A model generated the notes under the pieces. That model ran no database searches and was not told the origin of the DNA. It worked only from the letters and a program-made list of their open reading frames with translations. Positions 53,933-62,725 of a stretch of DNA of 64,000 nt are shown here, piece by piece. A program made the translations under genes and the position numbers. Origin of the DNA: Ardenticatenaceae bacterium (lineage in GTDB: Bacteria > Chloroflexota > Anaerolineae > Promineifilales > Promineifilaceae). Positions within the stretch are counted from its first letter, which is position 1. Every line of letters starts with the position of its first letter. The stretch is taken from NCBI GenBank assembly GCA_020634315.1, contig JACKBV010000008.1, positions 62,001 through 126,000 of the forward strand, written 5' to 3'.

Positions 53933-55968
53933 AGTGTGCCATCCAGTTGAGCTTGCAAAGCTGCGGCATCGGTTACGGGCTGCTGGCAGACAAAGCGGCG
54001 ACAAACATAGGCGGTCGCTTTGCCCGCCAGCGGCGACCGTTGTGCCAGCAAAGGCACATTCTCGCCATTCAAACCGGCAGCAACCACCAAATTGGGGCGA
54101 TAAGCAGCCCAAATTGTGGCGAGCAGCGCCTGCGTATCGGGCGCATCGGGTGTGCCGCTAACGGCCGTTTCCTGAGGTTCGCTCACAATAAAAGCGGCCG
54201 CACACAGCCAATGGGCAAAGCCGGTGGGATAACGCGACATCGCCTCGTGCATGGCGGCTGTGGCTTGCTGGGCAATGTCCCAATAACGGCCGTTTCCCGT
54301 ATACAAGCTCAAACGCAGCAGCACCTGCGCCGCCATCCCATTGGCGCTGGGCGTGGCATTATCCTGCACATCCTTCGGCCGATGCAGCAGCGCCTCGTGA
54401 TCATCCGACGTGTCAAAAAAGCCGCCCGCCTCATCGGTAAAATGATCGAGCATGCGCTGGGCCAATTCTTGTGCCCAGGTAAACCAGGTTTCGTCAAAAG
54501 TAGTTTGGTACAGCGCCAGCAGCCCATCCGCCAGATACGCATAATCTTCGAGATACCCGTTGTAACGGGCAGCGTGCCCCGCTTTCCAGGTGCGCCATAA
54601 ACGGCCGTCTTCCGCACGCATCGTCTGCCGCAAAAACAAGGCATTGGCTGTGGCAATCTCCGTATAATCAGCCCGGCGCAGCACACGCCCCGCCTCGGCA
54701 AACGCCGCCAGCATCAAGCCATTCCACGCCGTCAACACCTTGTCATCCAGCCCCGGCCAAACACGCTTTGCCCGTGCTTGAAACAACTTGCGCCGGGCAG
54801 CATCCAGACGCGTCGCCATTTGCGATGGATCAAGCCGCAAGGCAGCGGCTACCGCTTCTGGCTCCTCACGCATACGCAAAATAGTATGCCCTTCCCAATT
54901 GCCGCGCTCGCTCACGTCATAATAGCGCATGAACAAATCTGCATCTTCCCCCAACAATGCGCGGATTTCGTCAGCCGACCAGACGTAAAATTTCCCCTCT
55001 TCCCCTTCGCTGTCGGCGTCATAACTGCTGTAAAAGCCGCCTTGTGGATGGCGCATTTCACGAGCAACAAAGTCAAGCGTCTCCTCGACGATGCGTCGAT
55101 ACAATGGCTTGCCCGTTACCTGCCAGGCGTGTAAATAAACCCGTGCCAGCAATGCGTTGTCATAGAGCATCTTCTCGAAATGGGGCACAAGCCATTCGTC
55201 ATCGGTCGAATAGCGGGCAAAGCCGCCACCAAGCTGGTCATACATGCCGCCATAGGCCATCTTTTGCAAGGTTAATTCGGCCATATGCAGGGCCATGCCA
55301 TCATCGTAAAGATGGTGCATCCACAGCAAAAATTCGAGGGTCATGGAAGGCGGGAATTTGGGCGCACGGCCAAACCCTCCGTCGGCGGAATCGAAGCTGC
55401 GAAAAATGACATCGAGGGCACGGTTAAATAACGGCCGTTCCAACACCCCCTCTTCTCCCGTCAGCGCAAACCCGCGCCGCAAATGCCCGCTGATGTCGCT
55501 GGCGCTCTCTTCGATTTCTTGCCGCTGTGTCTGCCACGCCTGGGCAATGCTTTGCAGCACTTGCATAAAACTGGCACGGCCGTATCGCGGCGTGGGCGGG
55601 AAATACGTACCGCCGAAAAAGGGGCGACCATCCGGGGTCAAAACCACCGTCATCGGCCAGCCACCCTGCCCGGTCATGGCAACGACCGCATTCATGTAAA
55701 TGGCATCCAGGTCGGGGCGCTCCTCACGGTCTACCTTGATGTTGATGAAATAGCGGTTCATGAATTCGGCCGTGGCCGGATTCTCAAACGATTCGTGCGC
55801 CATCACATGACACCAATGGCAGGCCGCATAACCAATGCTGAGCAAAATCGGCTTATCTTCGCTGCGTGCGCGTGTCAACGCTTCTTCGCCCCAAGGATAC
55901 CATTCCACGGGATTATCAACGTGTTGCAGCAGGTAAGGGCTGGTTTCATGAGCAAGATGATTGGGCAT
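53929..55968 (-). CDS. YyaL/SSP411-type thioredoxin-fold protein
   Basis: 679 residues, the usual length for the DUF255 + glycosidase-like architecture. Residues 1-160 are a thioredoxin fold: NHLAHETSPYLLQHVDNPV, IGYAACHWCHVMAHESF with a CxxC motif, NIKVDREERPDLDAIYM, GQGGWPMTVVLTPDGRPFFGG (in part). The rest is an alpha/alpha toroid like N-acylglucosamine epimerases (GGFGRAPKFP, GGMYDQLGGGFARYSTDDEW in part, YDADSEGEEGKFYVW, WNGLMLAAFAEAGRV, DDHEALLHRPKD). Widespread but with no settled function; redox or carbohydrate processing is suspected. Translationally coupled to the GNAT gene. Confidence 0.93.
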   Translation of the reverse strand: MPNHLAHETSPYLLQHVDNPVEWYPWGEEALTRARSEDKPILLSIGYAACHWCHVMAHESFENPATAEFMNRYFINIKVDREERPDLDAIYMNAVVAMTGQGGWPMTVVLTPDGRPFFGGTYFPPTPRYGRASFMQVLQSIAQAWQTQRQEIEESASDISGHLRRGFALTGEEGVLERPLFNRALDVIFRSFDSADGGFGRAPKFPPSMTLEFLLWMHHLYDDGMALHMAELTLQKMAYGGMYDQLGGGFARYSTDDEWLVPHFEKMLYDNALLARVYLHAWQVTGKPLYRRIVEETLDFVAREMRHPQGGFYSSYDADSEGEEGKFYVWSADEIRALLGEDADLFMRYYDVSERGNWEGHTILRMREEPEAVAAALRLDPSQMATRLDAARRKLFQARAKRVWPGLDDKVLTAWNGLMLAAFAEAGRVLRRADYTEIATANALFLRQTMRAEDGRLWRTWKAGHAARYNGYLEDYAYLADGLLALYQTTFDETWFTWAQELAQRMLDHFTDEAGGFFDTSDDHEALLHRPKDVQDNATPSANGMAAQVLLRLSLYTGNGRYWDIAQQATAAMHEAMSRYPTGFAHWLCAAAFIVSEPQETAVSGTPDAPDTQALLATIWAAYRPNLVVAAGLNGENVPLLAQRSPLAGKATAYVCRRFVCQQPVTDAAALQAQLDGTL

Positions 55969-56084
55969 AAAGTCTCCTCAAACGGTCGCTAACACTGATT
56001 GCGTACTGCGTCCTTAAAAAGTACGTAATAGGCAGCAGTCTCTATTGGAAAAACAAATCAAAATCGGGTAAATTTCCAGGTCGT

Positions 56085-58097
56085 ATGTCACAACGTCTAC
56101 GATTTCACGCAAGTCAGTTTATCACACTGGGTTTAATCTGGCTGACGCTGCTCATTTATTTCCCACCTTATTTTCGCGGATTTGTGGGCGATGATTATGT
56201 GCAGTTGGATTATATTTTGCGCTTTGTGCAACGGCCGTTAACCGCCATCCAACTCTTCAACCCATTCACCCTCACCTGGTACTATCGCCCCCTACAAAAT
56301 CTCTGGTTCCTGGCTAATCGGCTCACCTTTGGCTACGAACCCTTTGGCTACTATTGGCTCGGACTGCTGCTGCACGCCCTGGTAATTGCCATGGTCTATC
56401 GCGTCGCGCGGCAGTTGGGGATACGGCCGTATTTCGCCCTTGCCGCCGCCGCCCTGTTTGCCGTTCACAAACATTACGTCGATGTCGTCGCCTGGATTAG
56501 CGCCATCGCCATCGTCATGGCGGGCCTGTTCACCCTGGTCACATTCAGCGCCTACTTACGCTACTTGCAAACACGGCAAAATCGCTGGCTGTTTTTCACC
56601 TTCATCGCCTTTCTCTTCACCCTACTCAGCCACGAAGAAGCCATCTTACTGCCGCCACTTCTCCTCCTTTGGCGCTTGCTCGATCAGCCGCAAAAAGCAC
56701 GGAAGAAAAAGGGGCAAAACGCCGCACTCGCGACAATCAGTTCCTTCATGCAGCAGTTGACACGCCAGGAATGGGCCACCTTTGCCCTCATGCTGCTGCT
56801 GATCGCCCTCTTTGTTGGCGTGCAGTTCAGCCGTCCCAACCTCACCATTTCGCTCACGGACACACCCGCCAGCGCCTGGTGGCAAAATCTGTCACCTGCA
56901 CAAATCGCCCTTTTCACGGCCGAATCCAGCGCCAAATTCATCCCCATTCCTGAAATTCAATCCTTTTTGGTGCGCTACAACTACGCCGTATCCTTCCTCA
57001 CCATTATTTTGCTCGCCTACTGGTTTTGGCGCGGCGAACGCATCGCCCGTCTCGGCATTGCCTGGGCACTGCTGCATCTGGCATTCATTTACTGGGCACT
57101 CTGGACACAAAAACCGGAACTATACGCCGGCCGCCACATCTACAACGCCTGGATTGGCCTGACACTGGGCATCGCCGCCACCCTGTCCACAGAAACCGGA
57201 AAAATGAAGAGAGAAGAAAGAAGAGAGAAAAAGCGCTCCCCCCTCCTCCCCTCCTCCTCCCTCTCTCTCCTCTCCTCTCCTCCTCCTCCTCCCCTTCTCC
57301 TCATCGCCATTCTCATTTCTGGCACAATTGGCACGCGCCAGATACAGGCGGGCTGGCTGGCAAAAACAGAGGAAGATGCCAGCGCACGCACGCAGTTACA
57401 AGCCATGCTGCCAACCATTGATGATGAAACGCATATCTTCGCGTATCGTTTTCCCATCACGCCCAATTTTTTGCGCTCAGTGATGCAGGTTTGGTACGGA
57501 CGCGACACAGCCTTGCGGCAGCCGTTTGGGCCATTGTCCCGTTTGCAAGATCATGGCGAGGCGACAAGCCGCTATTATGTGCTCGATTGGGATGAAAACG
57601 GCCGTCTCCACAACCTGACGCCCGAATTCCAACAAGACGAACACGCCACCTTGCTTTGGGCGGAGGAACCCACTGTCACCGTTGTCTACGATAACGGCGA
57701 CAAAATCCGCGACGGTGTGCAGGAGCAAACGTTAACGCCGCTCGGCTCCGCTGCCGACCGCCGCCTGGGGATTAAGATTTTGCCGATTGGGGAAAACACC
57801 TGGGTTTCGCTGGCTTATGCGCTGACTGTACCGGAAGATGGCGCTTTGGAAACGGCCGTTCTGCCTCTCCCCGACGCCGATGACGAAACGGGACTTGTCC
57901 GTTTTCGCGTGCGCGTAACAGCCGCAGACACAAGTGAAGTGGTGTGGGAAACGGCCGTATCCGCCGCCACAACCACCTGGCAAGACACACACATCCCCCT
58001 CACCGCCTACGCCAACCGCCCCGTCATCCTCCGCCTCGAAATTTCCGGCAGCGCCCCAGGCGCCTGGGCCAACCCACGCCTCGTCACAGACAACTAA
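56085..58097 (+). CDS. GT-C-like multi-pass membrane protein (GT39-type glycosyltransferase relative)
   Basis: 670 residues. Ten or more TM helices in residues 1-430. The first loop carries FVGDDYVQLDYI, the paired acidic residues typical of GT-C glycosyltransferases that use polyprenyl-phosphate sugars. Further on are YYRPLQNLWFLANRL, GYYWLGLLLHALVIAM and FAVHKHYVDVVAWISA. The C-terminal 190 residues form a soluble outside domain. Between helices lies a low-complexity insert of about 35 residues (57202-57300): a Lys/Arg/Glu-rich stretch followed by Ser/Pro/Leu, coded by a purine tract then a pyrimidine tract. It probably transfers sugars to proteins or glycolipids; the acceptor is unknown. 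Confidence 0.75.
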   Translation: MSQRLRFHASQFITLGLIWLTLLIYFPPYFRGFVGDDYVQLDYILRFVQRPLTAIQLFNPFTLTWYYRPLQNLWFLANRLTFGYEPFGYYWLGLLLHALVIAMVYRVARQLGIRPYFALAAAALFAVHKHYVDVVAWISAIAIVMAGLFTLVTFSAYLRYLQTRQNRWLFFTFIAFLFTLLSHEEAILLPPLLLLWRLLDQPQKARKKKGQNAALATISSFMQQLTRQEWATFALMLLLIALFVGVQFSRPNLTISLTDTPASAWWQNLSPAQIALFTAESSAKFIPIPEIQSFLVRYNYAVSFLTIILLAYWFWRGERIARLGIAWALLHLAFIYWALWTQKPELYAGRHIYNAWIGLTLGIAATLSTETGKMKREERREKKRSPLLPSSSLSLLSSPPPPPLLLIAILISGTIGTRQIQAGWLAKTEEDASARTQLQAMLPTIDDETHIFAYRFPITPNFLRSVMQVWYGRDTALRQPFGPLSRLQDHGEATSRYYVLDWDENGRLHNLTPEFQQDEHATLLWAEEPTVTVVYDNGDKIRDGVQEQTLTPLGSAADRRLGIKILPIGENTWVSLAYALTVPEDGALETAVLPLPDADDETGLVRFRVRVTAADTSEVVWETAVSAATTTWQDTHIPLTAYANRPVILRLEISGSAPGAWANPRLVTDN

Positions 58098-58121
58098 CCA
58101 GCCACATCCCACCTACCACCC

Positions 58122-58188
58122 ACCGCTCACCGCTCACCGCTCACCGCTCACCGATTACCGACTACCGACTACCGCTCACCGATCACCG
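58122..58188. repeat. Heptamer tandem repeat (ACCGCTC-type)
   Basis: Four perfect copies of ACCGCTC, followed by variants ACCGATT and ACCGACT twice, ACCGCTC and ACCGATC. It spans the convergent junction and supplies the last codons of the PEP-synthase-like gene (VIGER), so the C-terminus of that protein is set by the repeat length. It resembles the shorter GATTACCG repeats at 9655-9710. Confidence 0.85.
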
Positions 58189-60919
58189 TAATCACCCCCG
58201 TCGAACCATCGACGCGAATAAGCTGCCCCGTCTGCAAGCGCTGCGTCGCCTGATTCACCCCGACAACGGCCGGAATGCCATATTCCCGCGCCACAACAGA
58301 GCCATGCGTCATCATCCCGCCGACCTCCATCACCAGGCCGCCAGCCGCCAGGAACAGTGGTGTCCAGGCCGGATCGGTACCGGGACAGACAAGGATTTCG
58401 CCAGGGGCAAGCTGCGTACTGTGCGGGTCTAGCACCACATGCACCCGTCCCTCCGCCACACCGGGCGAGACCGGGCTGCCCACCAAATCACCTTCACCCG
58501 CCCCCATCAAACCTTCGTAAAACGCGTGCCCATCGCTGAGCAGCAGCCGGGGAATCTGGCGGCGCTTTTGCTCGCGAGCGTAGGCGGCGCGACGAGAGGG
58601 GACGGGAGCGAGGAGTGAGGAGAGAGGAGAGAGGAGAGCGGGATCATTGGCAATTTTTGATAGATCAGAAGTTGTTGATAGTTTTTCTAATTGCAGGGCC
58701 AACTGCTTGAGTTCAGAGAAATGAAGGTAGAAGAGGTCATCTGGCTGTGCCAGGATGCCGACGGCAGCCAGTTCGCCGCCGCTGGTGAGCAGTCCGGCGC
58801 GAATCATGCCAAGGGCGCGAATCATGAAAAATTTGGGGGATTCACGCACACCGGCCAGCGCACGCATACGGGAAACGGCCGTTTTCGCCACCACCGCCTT
58901 CAACCAGCCACGACGCGTCCGCCGCAATGCCTTGAGCAAGGGGCGCACAGCCGCTTCCGCTTCCGCCGCCCCTTTGGCAAACAACACATCCGGGGCTTGT
59001 GTCACAGGGATTTGCAGGTAACTTTGCAAATTTTGCATCACGGGCGTCGGGTCTTCGCGCCAGCGCCGCCGCCCCATGTCAATCTCACCAATGCCACGCA
59101 TGCCGTATTGATCGAGAAAATCGGCAACGGCCGTTTGTGCGGCCACCGGTAATGCGCCTTGCAAATAAGACGCGGCCAGTTCGGCGGCGGTGTGTGCAGC
59201 AAAGACAGCCGCCGCTTCGCTATCGTTGCGAATAGCCAGCGCCGTGCGCCACAAGGTCAGGTCCATCTCCGTTGTCACATTATGCGGCATACCGCGCAGC
59301 AGCAGCAGTGGATCGGGGCTGCCAGGAGGCAGTCGCTTGCTCATCTGAATCAACAGATTCATCGAGGCCATGCCGCCAGCCATCAACGGCAAAAAGTGCG
59401 GCAGCAAAATAGCGAACCCCTCATACATCATATCTTCAAAAAGGGTGACACGCTGCGCCAACGTTGTCGCCCGCCGATTGCGCTCGGCAAAATCAACGAC
59501 ACGCTCTTCAAGCCAGCGCTGCCACTGTTGGCGATACACATCGGGGCGGCGCATCGCGCCCACGAGATGCCCAATCACCGGCAAAAAGAAACGGCCGATC
59601 CGCCGCATCGTACTCACTTTGAACCAACCTGCTGACGACAGCAAGCGAGGATCGTGCCATAACCCGTCAATGGCATTGGCAACGGCCGGATCAATAAAAC
59701 GCATCCCACCGCGCAGCAGCTTCCGCCCAACGGGATGGCGCATCACCGTCGTAAAATCAACCCAGAGGCGCTCCCCGGCAACACGCAAAACTTGCTGATT
59801 TGCCAGGGTACGCGGCATCTGAAACAACTGCGTGGCAGCTCCGGCAAACGCAGCCATAATGGCATCCCGACCCAGGGGTGTCATCGGGTCTAACATGCCC
59901 TGCACAGAGGCGAAGGAGAACATGAGATGCAGCGTATCGTCAGCAGGCAGAGGCGGCAGCGGAAACAGCGAAGTGATGGGGCGTGATTGCAAAAGATATA
60001 AACGGCCGTTTGCCCAGCCCCACTCAATATCCTGCGGGAAGCCAAACAAGTCCTGCACGCGCTGCCCCTGCTGGATCAATTCCCAAATAATGGCGTCAGA
60101 AATCGCTTGCTGCGCCGCTGCCGCTGCGCTCACGGTCGTCGTCCCGCCGCCTGCCTGCCCATGAATTGCCAGCGCCTTGGCTCCCAACTTTTTGCTGACA
60201 ATGCGGCTGGCGCTAACGTCAAATACGTATTGATCCGGCTCAACCTGACCGGAAACAAGCGCCTCGCCCAAACCAAAAATGGCGTCGATGACCATTTCCG
60301 ACCGTTTGCCATTGAGCGGATTGGCGGTGAACAAGACGCCAGACGCTTCGCTGGGAACCATGCACTGCACAACGACGGCCAGCGACACATCCTCATGGGC
60401 AATGCCGTTGCGGGCGCGGTAGCCAATGGCGCGTGCCGTCCACAAGCTGCTCCAACAATCGATAACGGCCGTTACCACCCCCTCGTCCCCCATCACATGC
60501 AAAAACGTGTCCTGCTGCCCGGCAAATGACATGTCAGGCAAATCTTCGGCCGTTGCCGAAGAGCGCACCGCCACAGGAATCGGCTCAACCCCATTTTCGG
60601 CCAATGCGCGATAAGCCTTGCTGATGGCGGCACGCAGTTCGGGCGACAGCGTGCCCGCCGCAAAAGCGGCGCGAATCGCTTCCGCAGCCGTTTGCAAGGC
60701 AGCCGGATCATCGGTCGCCAATCCTGACAAGGTTTGTGCCAACAAAGCCGCTAACTGGTTGGCCGTCACAAAATCATTGTATGCCTGCGTTGTGATTAAA
60801 AAACCACCGGGAACCGGCAGTTTGGCCTGCGCCAAACGCGCCAAATTCATGCCTTTGCCGCCAACCAGGGATAATGTCGCTTTTGTTGTATTTAGGGGGA
60901 GAATCCAGGGGTGTGTCAT
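58169..60919 (-). CDS. PEP synthase / rifampin phosphotransferase-like enzyme
   Basis: 916 residues. N-terminal ATP-grasp PPDK domain: LVGGKGMNLARLAQAKLPVP, GFLITTQAYNDFV, VAVRSSATAEDLPDMSFAGQ, FGLGEALVSGQVEPDQYVFD. A large middle region follows, then the swivelling phosphohistidine domain at the end: VMEVGGMMTHGSVVAREYGI, with His in THGS, and RLQTGQLIRVDGSTG. There is no PEP/pyruvate TIM-barrel domain as in PpsA, so the order ATP-grasp, middle, His domain matches rifampin phosphotransferase (RPH) and relatives. It may transfer phosphate from ATP to a small molecule. A Ser/Leu/Pro low-complexity insert is coded at 58586-58650. The substrate is unproven and resistance is not claimed. Confidence 0.85.
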   Translation of the reverse strand: MTHPWILPLNTTKATLSLVGGKGMNLARLAQAKLPVPGGFLITTQAYNDFVTANQLAALLAQTLSGLATDDPAALQTAAEAIRAAFAAGTLSPELRAAISKAYRALAENGVEPIPVAVRSSATAEDLPDMSFAGQQDTFLHVMGDEGVVTAVIDCWSSLWTARAIGYRARNGIAHEDVSLAVVVQCMVPSEASGVLFTANPLNGKRSEMVIDAIFGLGEALVSGQVEPDQYVFDVSASRIVSKKLGAKALAIHGQAGGGTTTVSAAAAAQQAISDAIIWELIQQGQRVQDLFGFPQDIEWGWANGRLYLLQSRPITSLFPLPPLPADDTLHLMFSFASVQGMLDPMTPLGRDAIMAAFAGAATQLFQMPRTLANQQVLRVAGERLWVDFTTVMRHPVGRKLLRGGMRFIDPAVANAIDGLWHDPRLLSSAGWFKVSTMRRIGRFFLPVIGHLVGAMRRPDVYRQQWQRWLEERVVDFAERNRRATTLAQRVTLFEDMMYEGFAILLPHFLPLMAGGMASMNLLIQMSKRLPPGSPDPLLLLRGMPHNVTTEMDLTLWRTALAIRNDSEAAAVFAAHTAAELAASYLQGALPVAAQTAVADFLDQYGMRGIGEIDMGRRRWREDPTPVMQNLQSYLQIPVTQAPDVLFAKGAAEAEAAVRPLLKALRRTRRGWLKAVVAKTAVSRMRALAGVRESPKFFMIRALGMIRAGLLTSGGELAAVGILAQPDDLFYLHFSELKQLALQLEKLSTTSDLSKIANDPALLSPLSSLLAPVPSRRAAYAREQKRRQIPRLLLSDGHAFYEGLMGAGEGDLVGSPVSPGVAEGRVHVVLDPHSTQLAPGEILVCPGTDPAWTPLFLAAGGLVMEVGGMMTHGSVVAREYGIPAVVGVNQATQRLQTGQLIRVDGSTGVITVIGER

Positions 60920-60998
60920 GGGAGCCTCGCTTTAATTGTCGGTAAAACCGCGCACGGATTGCCGACCACAGATCAGTGAAAGGTGATATTATCGGTTC

Positions 60999-61694
60999 AT
61001 GGCAGCAATGGCGCAAGGCAAGAAACGGCCGTTCTTCTTTCACCACCAGTCAGGCTATCGGCGCAACCCCTTTGGCGCGTTGACCGATGCGGAATGGGCA
61101 GATGTGGCGCTGCTGCCGGAAGCGGTAACGGCCGTTCTCGATCAACCCGTTCACATCCAACTGCTCGGCCCGGCAGGCGTTGGCAAAAGCAGCGCCCTGC
61201 TTGCCATCCAACGCGCATGGCAGCAGCACGGACAGCAGGTCGCCTATGAATACATCCCCGAAGGCCAACGACAATTCCACACATCGCTTGTCAACCTGGA
61301 TGCCTTTTGCCTGGATGAAGCGCAGCGATTGGGCTGGCGCTGGCAGCGGCGCTTGTGGCCGGCACAGGGGCATATTCGCCTTGGTCTGGGCAGCCACGCC
61401 GATCTATCGGCGCATTTTGCCCCGAACACGCTCGTCACCATTGACCTGACCCAGCACATCAACGCCGCCCATTGGCAGCAAATAATCGCCAGGCGGCTGG
61501 CCTATTTTGCCCTGCCCGACACACCAGCCGCCACGCTGACGCCAGATGCCATCGAGTTTTTATGGACAACGTTTGCTTGTGATTTACGCGCCGGGGAGTA
61601 TTTTTTGTATGAGGTGTGGCAGGAACTGGAAACGGCCGTTTCGCTAACGGCCGCCGACCTGCAAAAGCAATTGAAAAAAGGGGGGAATGGCTAA
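60999..61694 (+). CDS. P-loop ATPase of AAA type, function unknown
   Basis: 231 residues; starts at 60999 or 61008. P-loop LLGPAGVGKSSALLAIQ at about residues 54-70, and a Walker B-like strand SLVNLDAFCLDEAQRL. The order and the small size resemble stand-alone ATPases cut down from STAND or ExeA-type proteins. Ends in KQLKKGGNG. No DNA-binding or sensor domain is seen. It sits between a divergent RPH-like gene and the convergent arrestin-like operon, whose first stop is two bases away. No function is proposed. Confidence 0.75.
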   Translation: MAAMAQGKKRPFFFHHQSGYRRNPFGALTDAEWADVALLPEAVTAVLDQPVHIQLLGPAGVGKSSALLAIQRAWQQHGQQVAYEYIPEGQRQFHTSLVNLDAFCLDEAQRLGWRWQRRLWPAQGHIRLGLGSHADLSAHFAPNTLVTIDLTQHINAAHWQQIIARRLAYFALPDTPAATLTPDAIEFLWTTFACDLRAGEYFLYEVWQELETAVSLTAADLQKQLKKGGNG

Positions 61695-61696
61695 AT

Positions 61697-62110
61697 CTAA
61701 CTCAAGCCAAATGTCTGTTCGGGAAACGGCCGTAAAACAAACCCCGTCACTTGCGTTGGGTCCTTTGCCCAAGACACGTCAATTCGCGCCAGCACATCCC
61801 ACACCACGCTCACATAATGCCCCTGAAAGCTCCAGGGGTCGCGCGGCAAGGTAAACGAAAACTCGAAAACGCGCGGCATCCCGCCAGTTAGCGTGCCTTG
61901 AAACAGGTCAAGCTCTTCCACGTTGGCATCATAACGCGTGCCACGCCCCTCTGTGTGCCAGCCCAAACGCACATAAACATGCTGACAGCGCACATCCTGA
62001 TCCGGCACAATAGTCAGCACCCCTTGCAGCGTTTCTCCTGGCTGGTATTGTCGCCAATCGAAACGATCCTGGCCGCCTTGCAGCGTTAATTGCATGTCTG
62101 CTTTTGCCAT
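61697..62110 (-). CDS. Arrestin-like (Spo0M-type) beta protein
   Basis: 137 residues with no membrane segment. QLTLQGGQDRFDWRQYQPGE, GVLTIVPDQDVRCQHVYVRL, GWHTEGRG, and FEFSFTLPRDPWSFQGHYVS form the strand pattern of arrestin-N/Spo0M folds, which mediate protein-protein contacts. It is the last of three genes in a tight operon, one base from the previous stop. The next protein shares the same fold (PGRHFQPGNLIS, SLQIPADGMHSLS), so these are likely partners. No enzymatic motif. Confidence 0.75.
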   Translation of the reverse strand: MAKADMQLTLQGGQDRFDWRQYQPGETLQGVLTIVPDQDVRCQHVYVRLGWHTEGRGTRYDANVEELDLFQGTLTGGMPRVFEFSFTLPRDPWSFQGHYVSVVWDVLARIDVSWAKDPTQVTGFVLRPFPEQTFGLS

Positions 62111-62111
62111 G

Positions 62112-62720
62112 TCAGGGTACCAACTCCGGCCGTACCGTTAGCTCGATTTGCTCAACGAAATCAGGCAAACGGGGTACGCTCATGCGCAAACGAACAAACC
62201 ATTCCAGTTTGTTACGCCGCACGGACAACGAATGCATTCCATCAGCGGGAATTTGCAGCGAATAGGATTTGCTAATCAAGTTGCCGGGCTGGAAATGGCG
62301 CCCTGGCTCTTGGAACTCGGCGATGACCTCTTCATGGGTCACTGTGCGTGTGTCGGTGCCGCGTTGGTAAACGGCCGTTTCCTTAAAAACAAGCTGCACC
62401 ACAATTTCATCCACTCGCACCGCCTGCGGAAACGTATGCACATAACTCAAAGAAAACGGCTCACCCACACACAACAAGCGGCTAGAAACCGTAATTTCAG
62501 GTTTGCCAACACGCGCACGCGTGTACAGCGTTAACACCGAATAACCGGTTATCACCACCCCAATCAACATGAATCCGCCGCTCAAAACGACAGAAACCAC
62601 GCTCCCCTGCGACAGGCTGATAACAAAAAATATTGCAGACATCGCTGTCCAAAAGAGGCCAAAGAAAATCAGACAGCCGGGGCCACTGGTAGGAGTAAAT
62701 TGCAACGGCCGTTTAGTCAC
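62112..62720 (-). CDS. Two-TM membrane protein with arrestin-like domain
   Basis: 202 residues. Two TM helices at about 15-36 and 42-65 (CLIFFGLFWTAMSAIFFVIS, VLSGGFMLIGVVITGYSVLT), then a cytosolic beta domain: GKPEITVSSRLLCVGEPFSL, VDEIVVQLVFKETAVYQRGT, FQEPGRHFQPGNLISKSYSL, KLEWFVRLRM. This arrangement resembles DUF3592-like membrane proteins with an arrestin fold. It lies in the middle of the operon between the soluble arrestin-like gene and the deacetylase, with 5 and 1 base gaps. Possibly a membrane dock for its soluble partner. Confidence 0.75.
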   Translation of the reverse strand: MTKRPLQFTPTSGPGCLIFFGLFWTAMSAIFFVISLSQGSVVSVVLSGGFMLIGVVITGYSVLTLYTRARVGKPEITVSSRLLCVGEPFSLSYVHTFPQAVRVDEIVVQLVFKETAVYQRGTDTRTVTHEEVIAEFQEPGRHFQPGNLISKSYSLQIPADGMHSLSVRRNKLEWFVRLRMSVPRLPDFVEQIELTVRPELVP

Positions 62721-62725
62721 AATGT

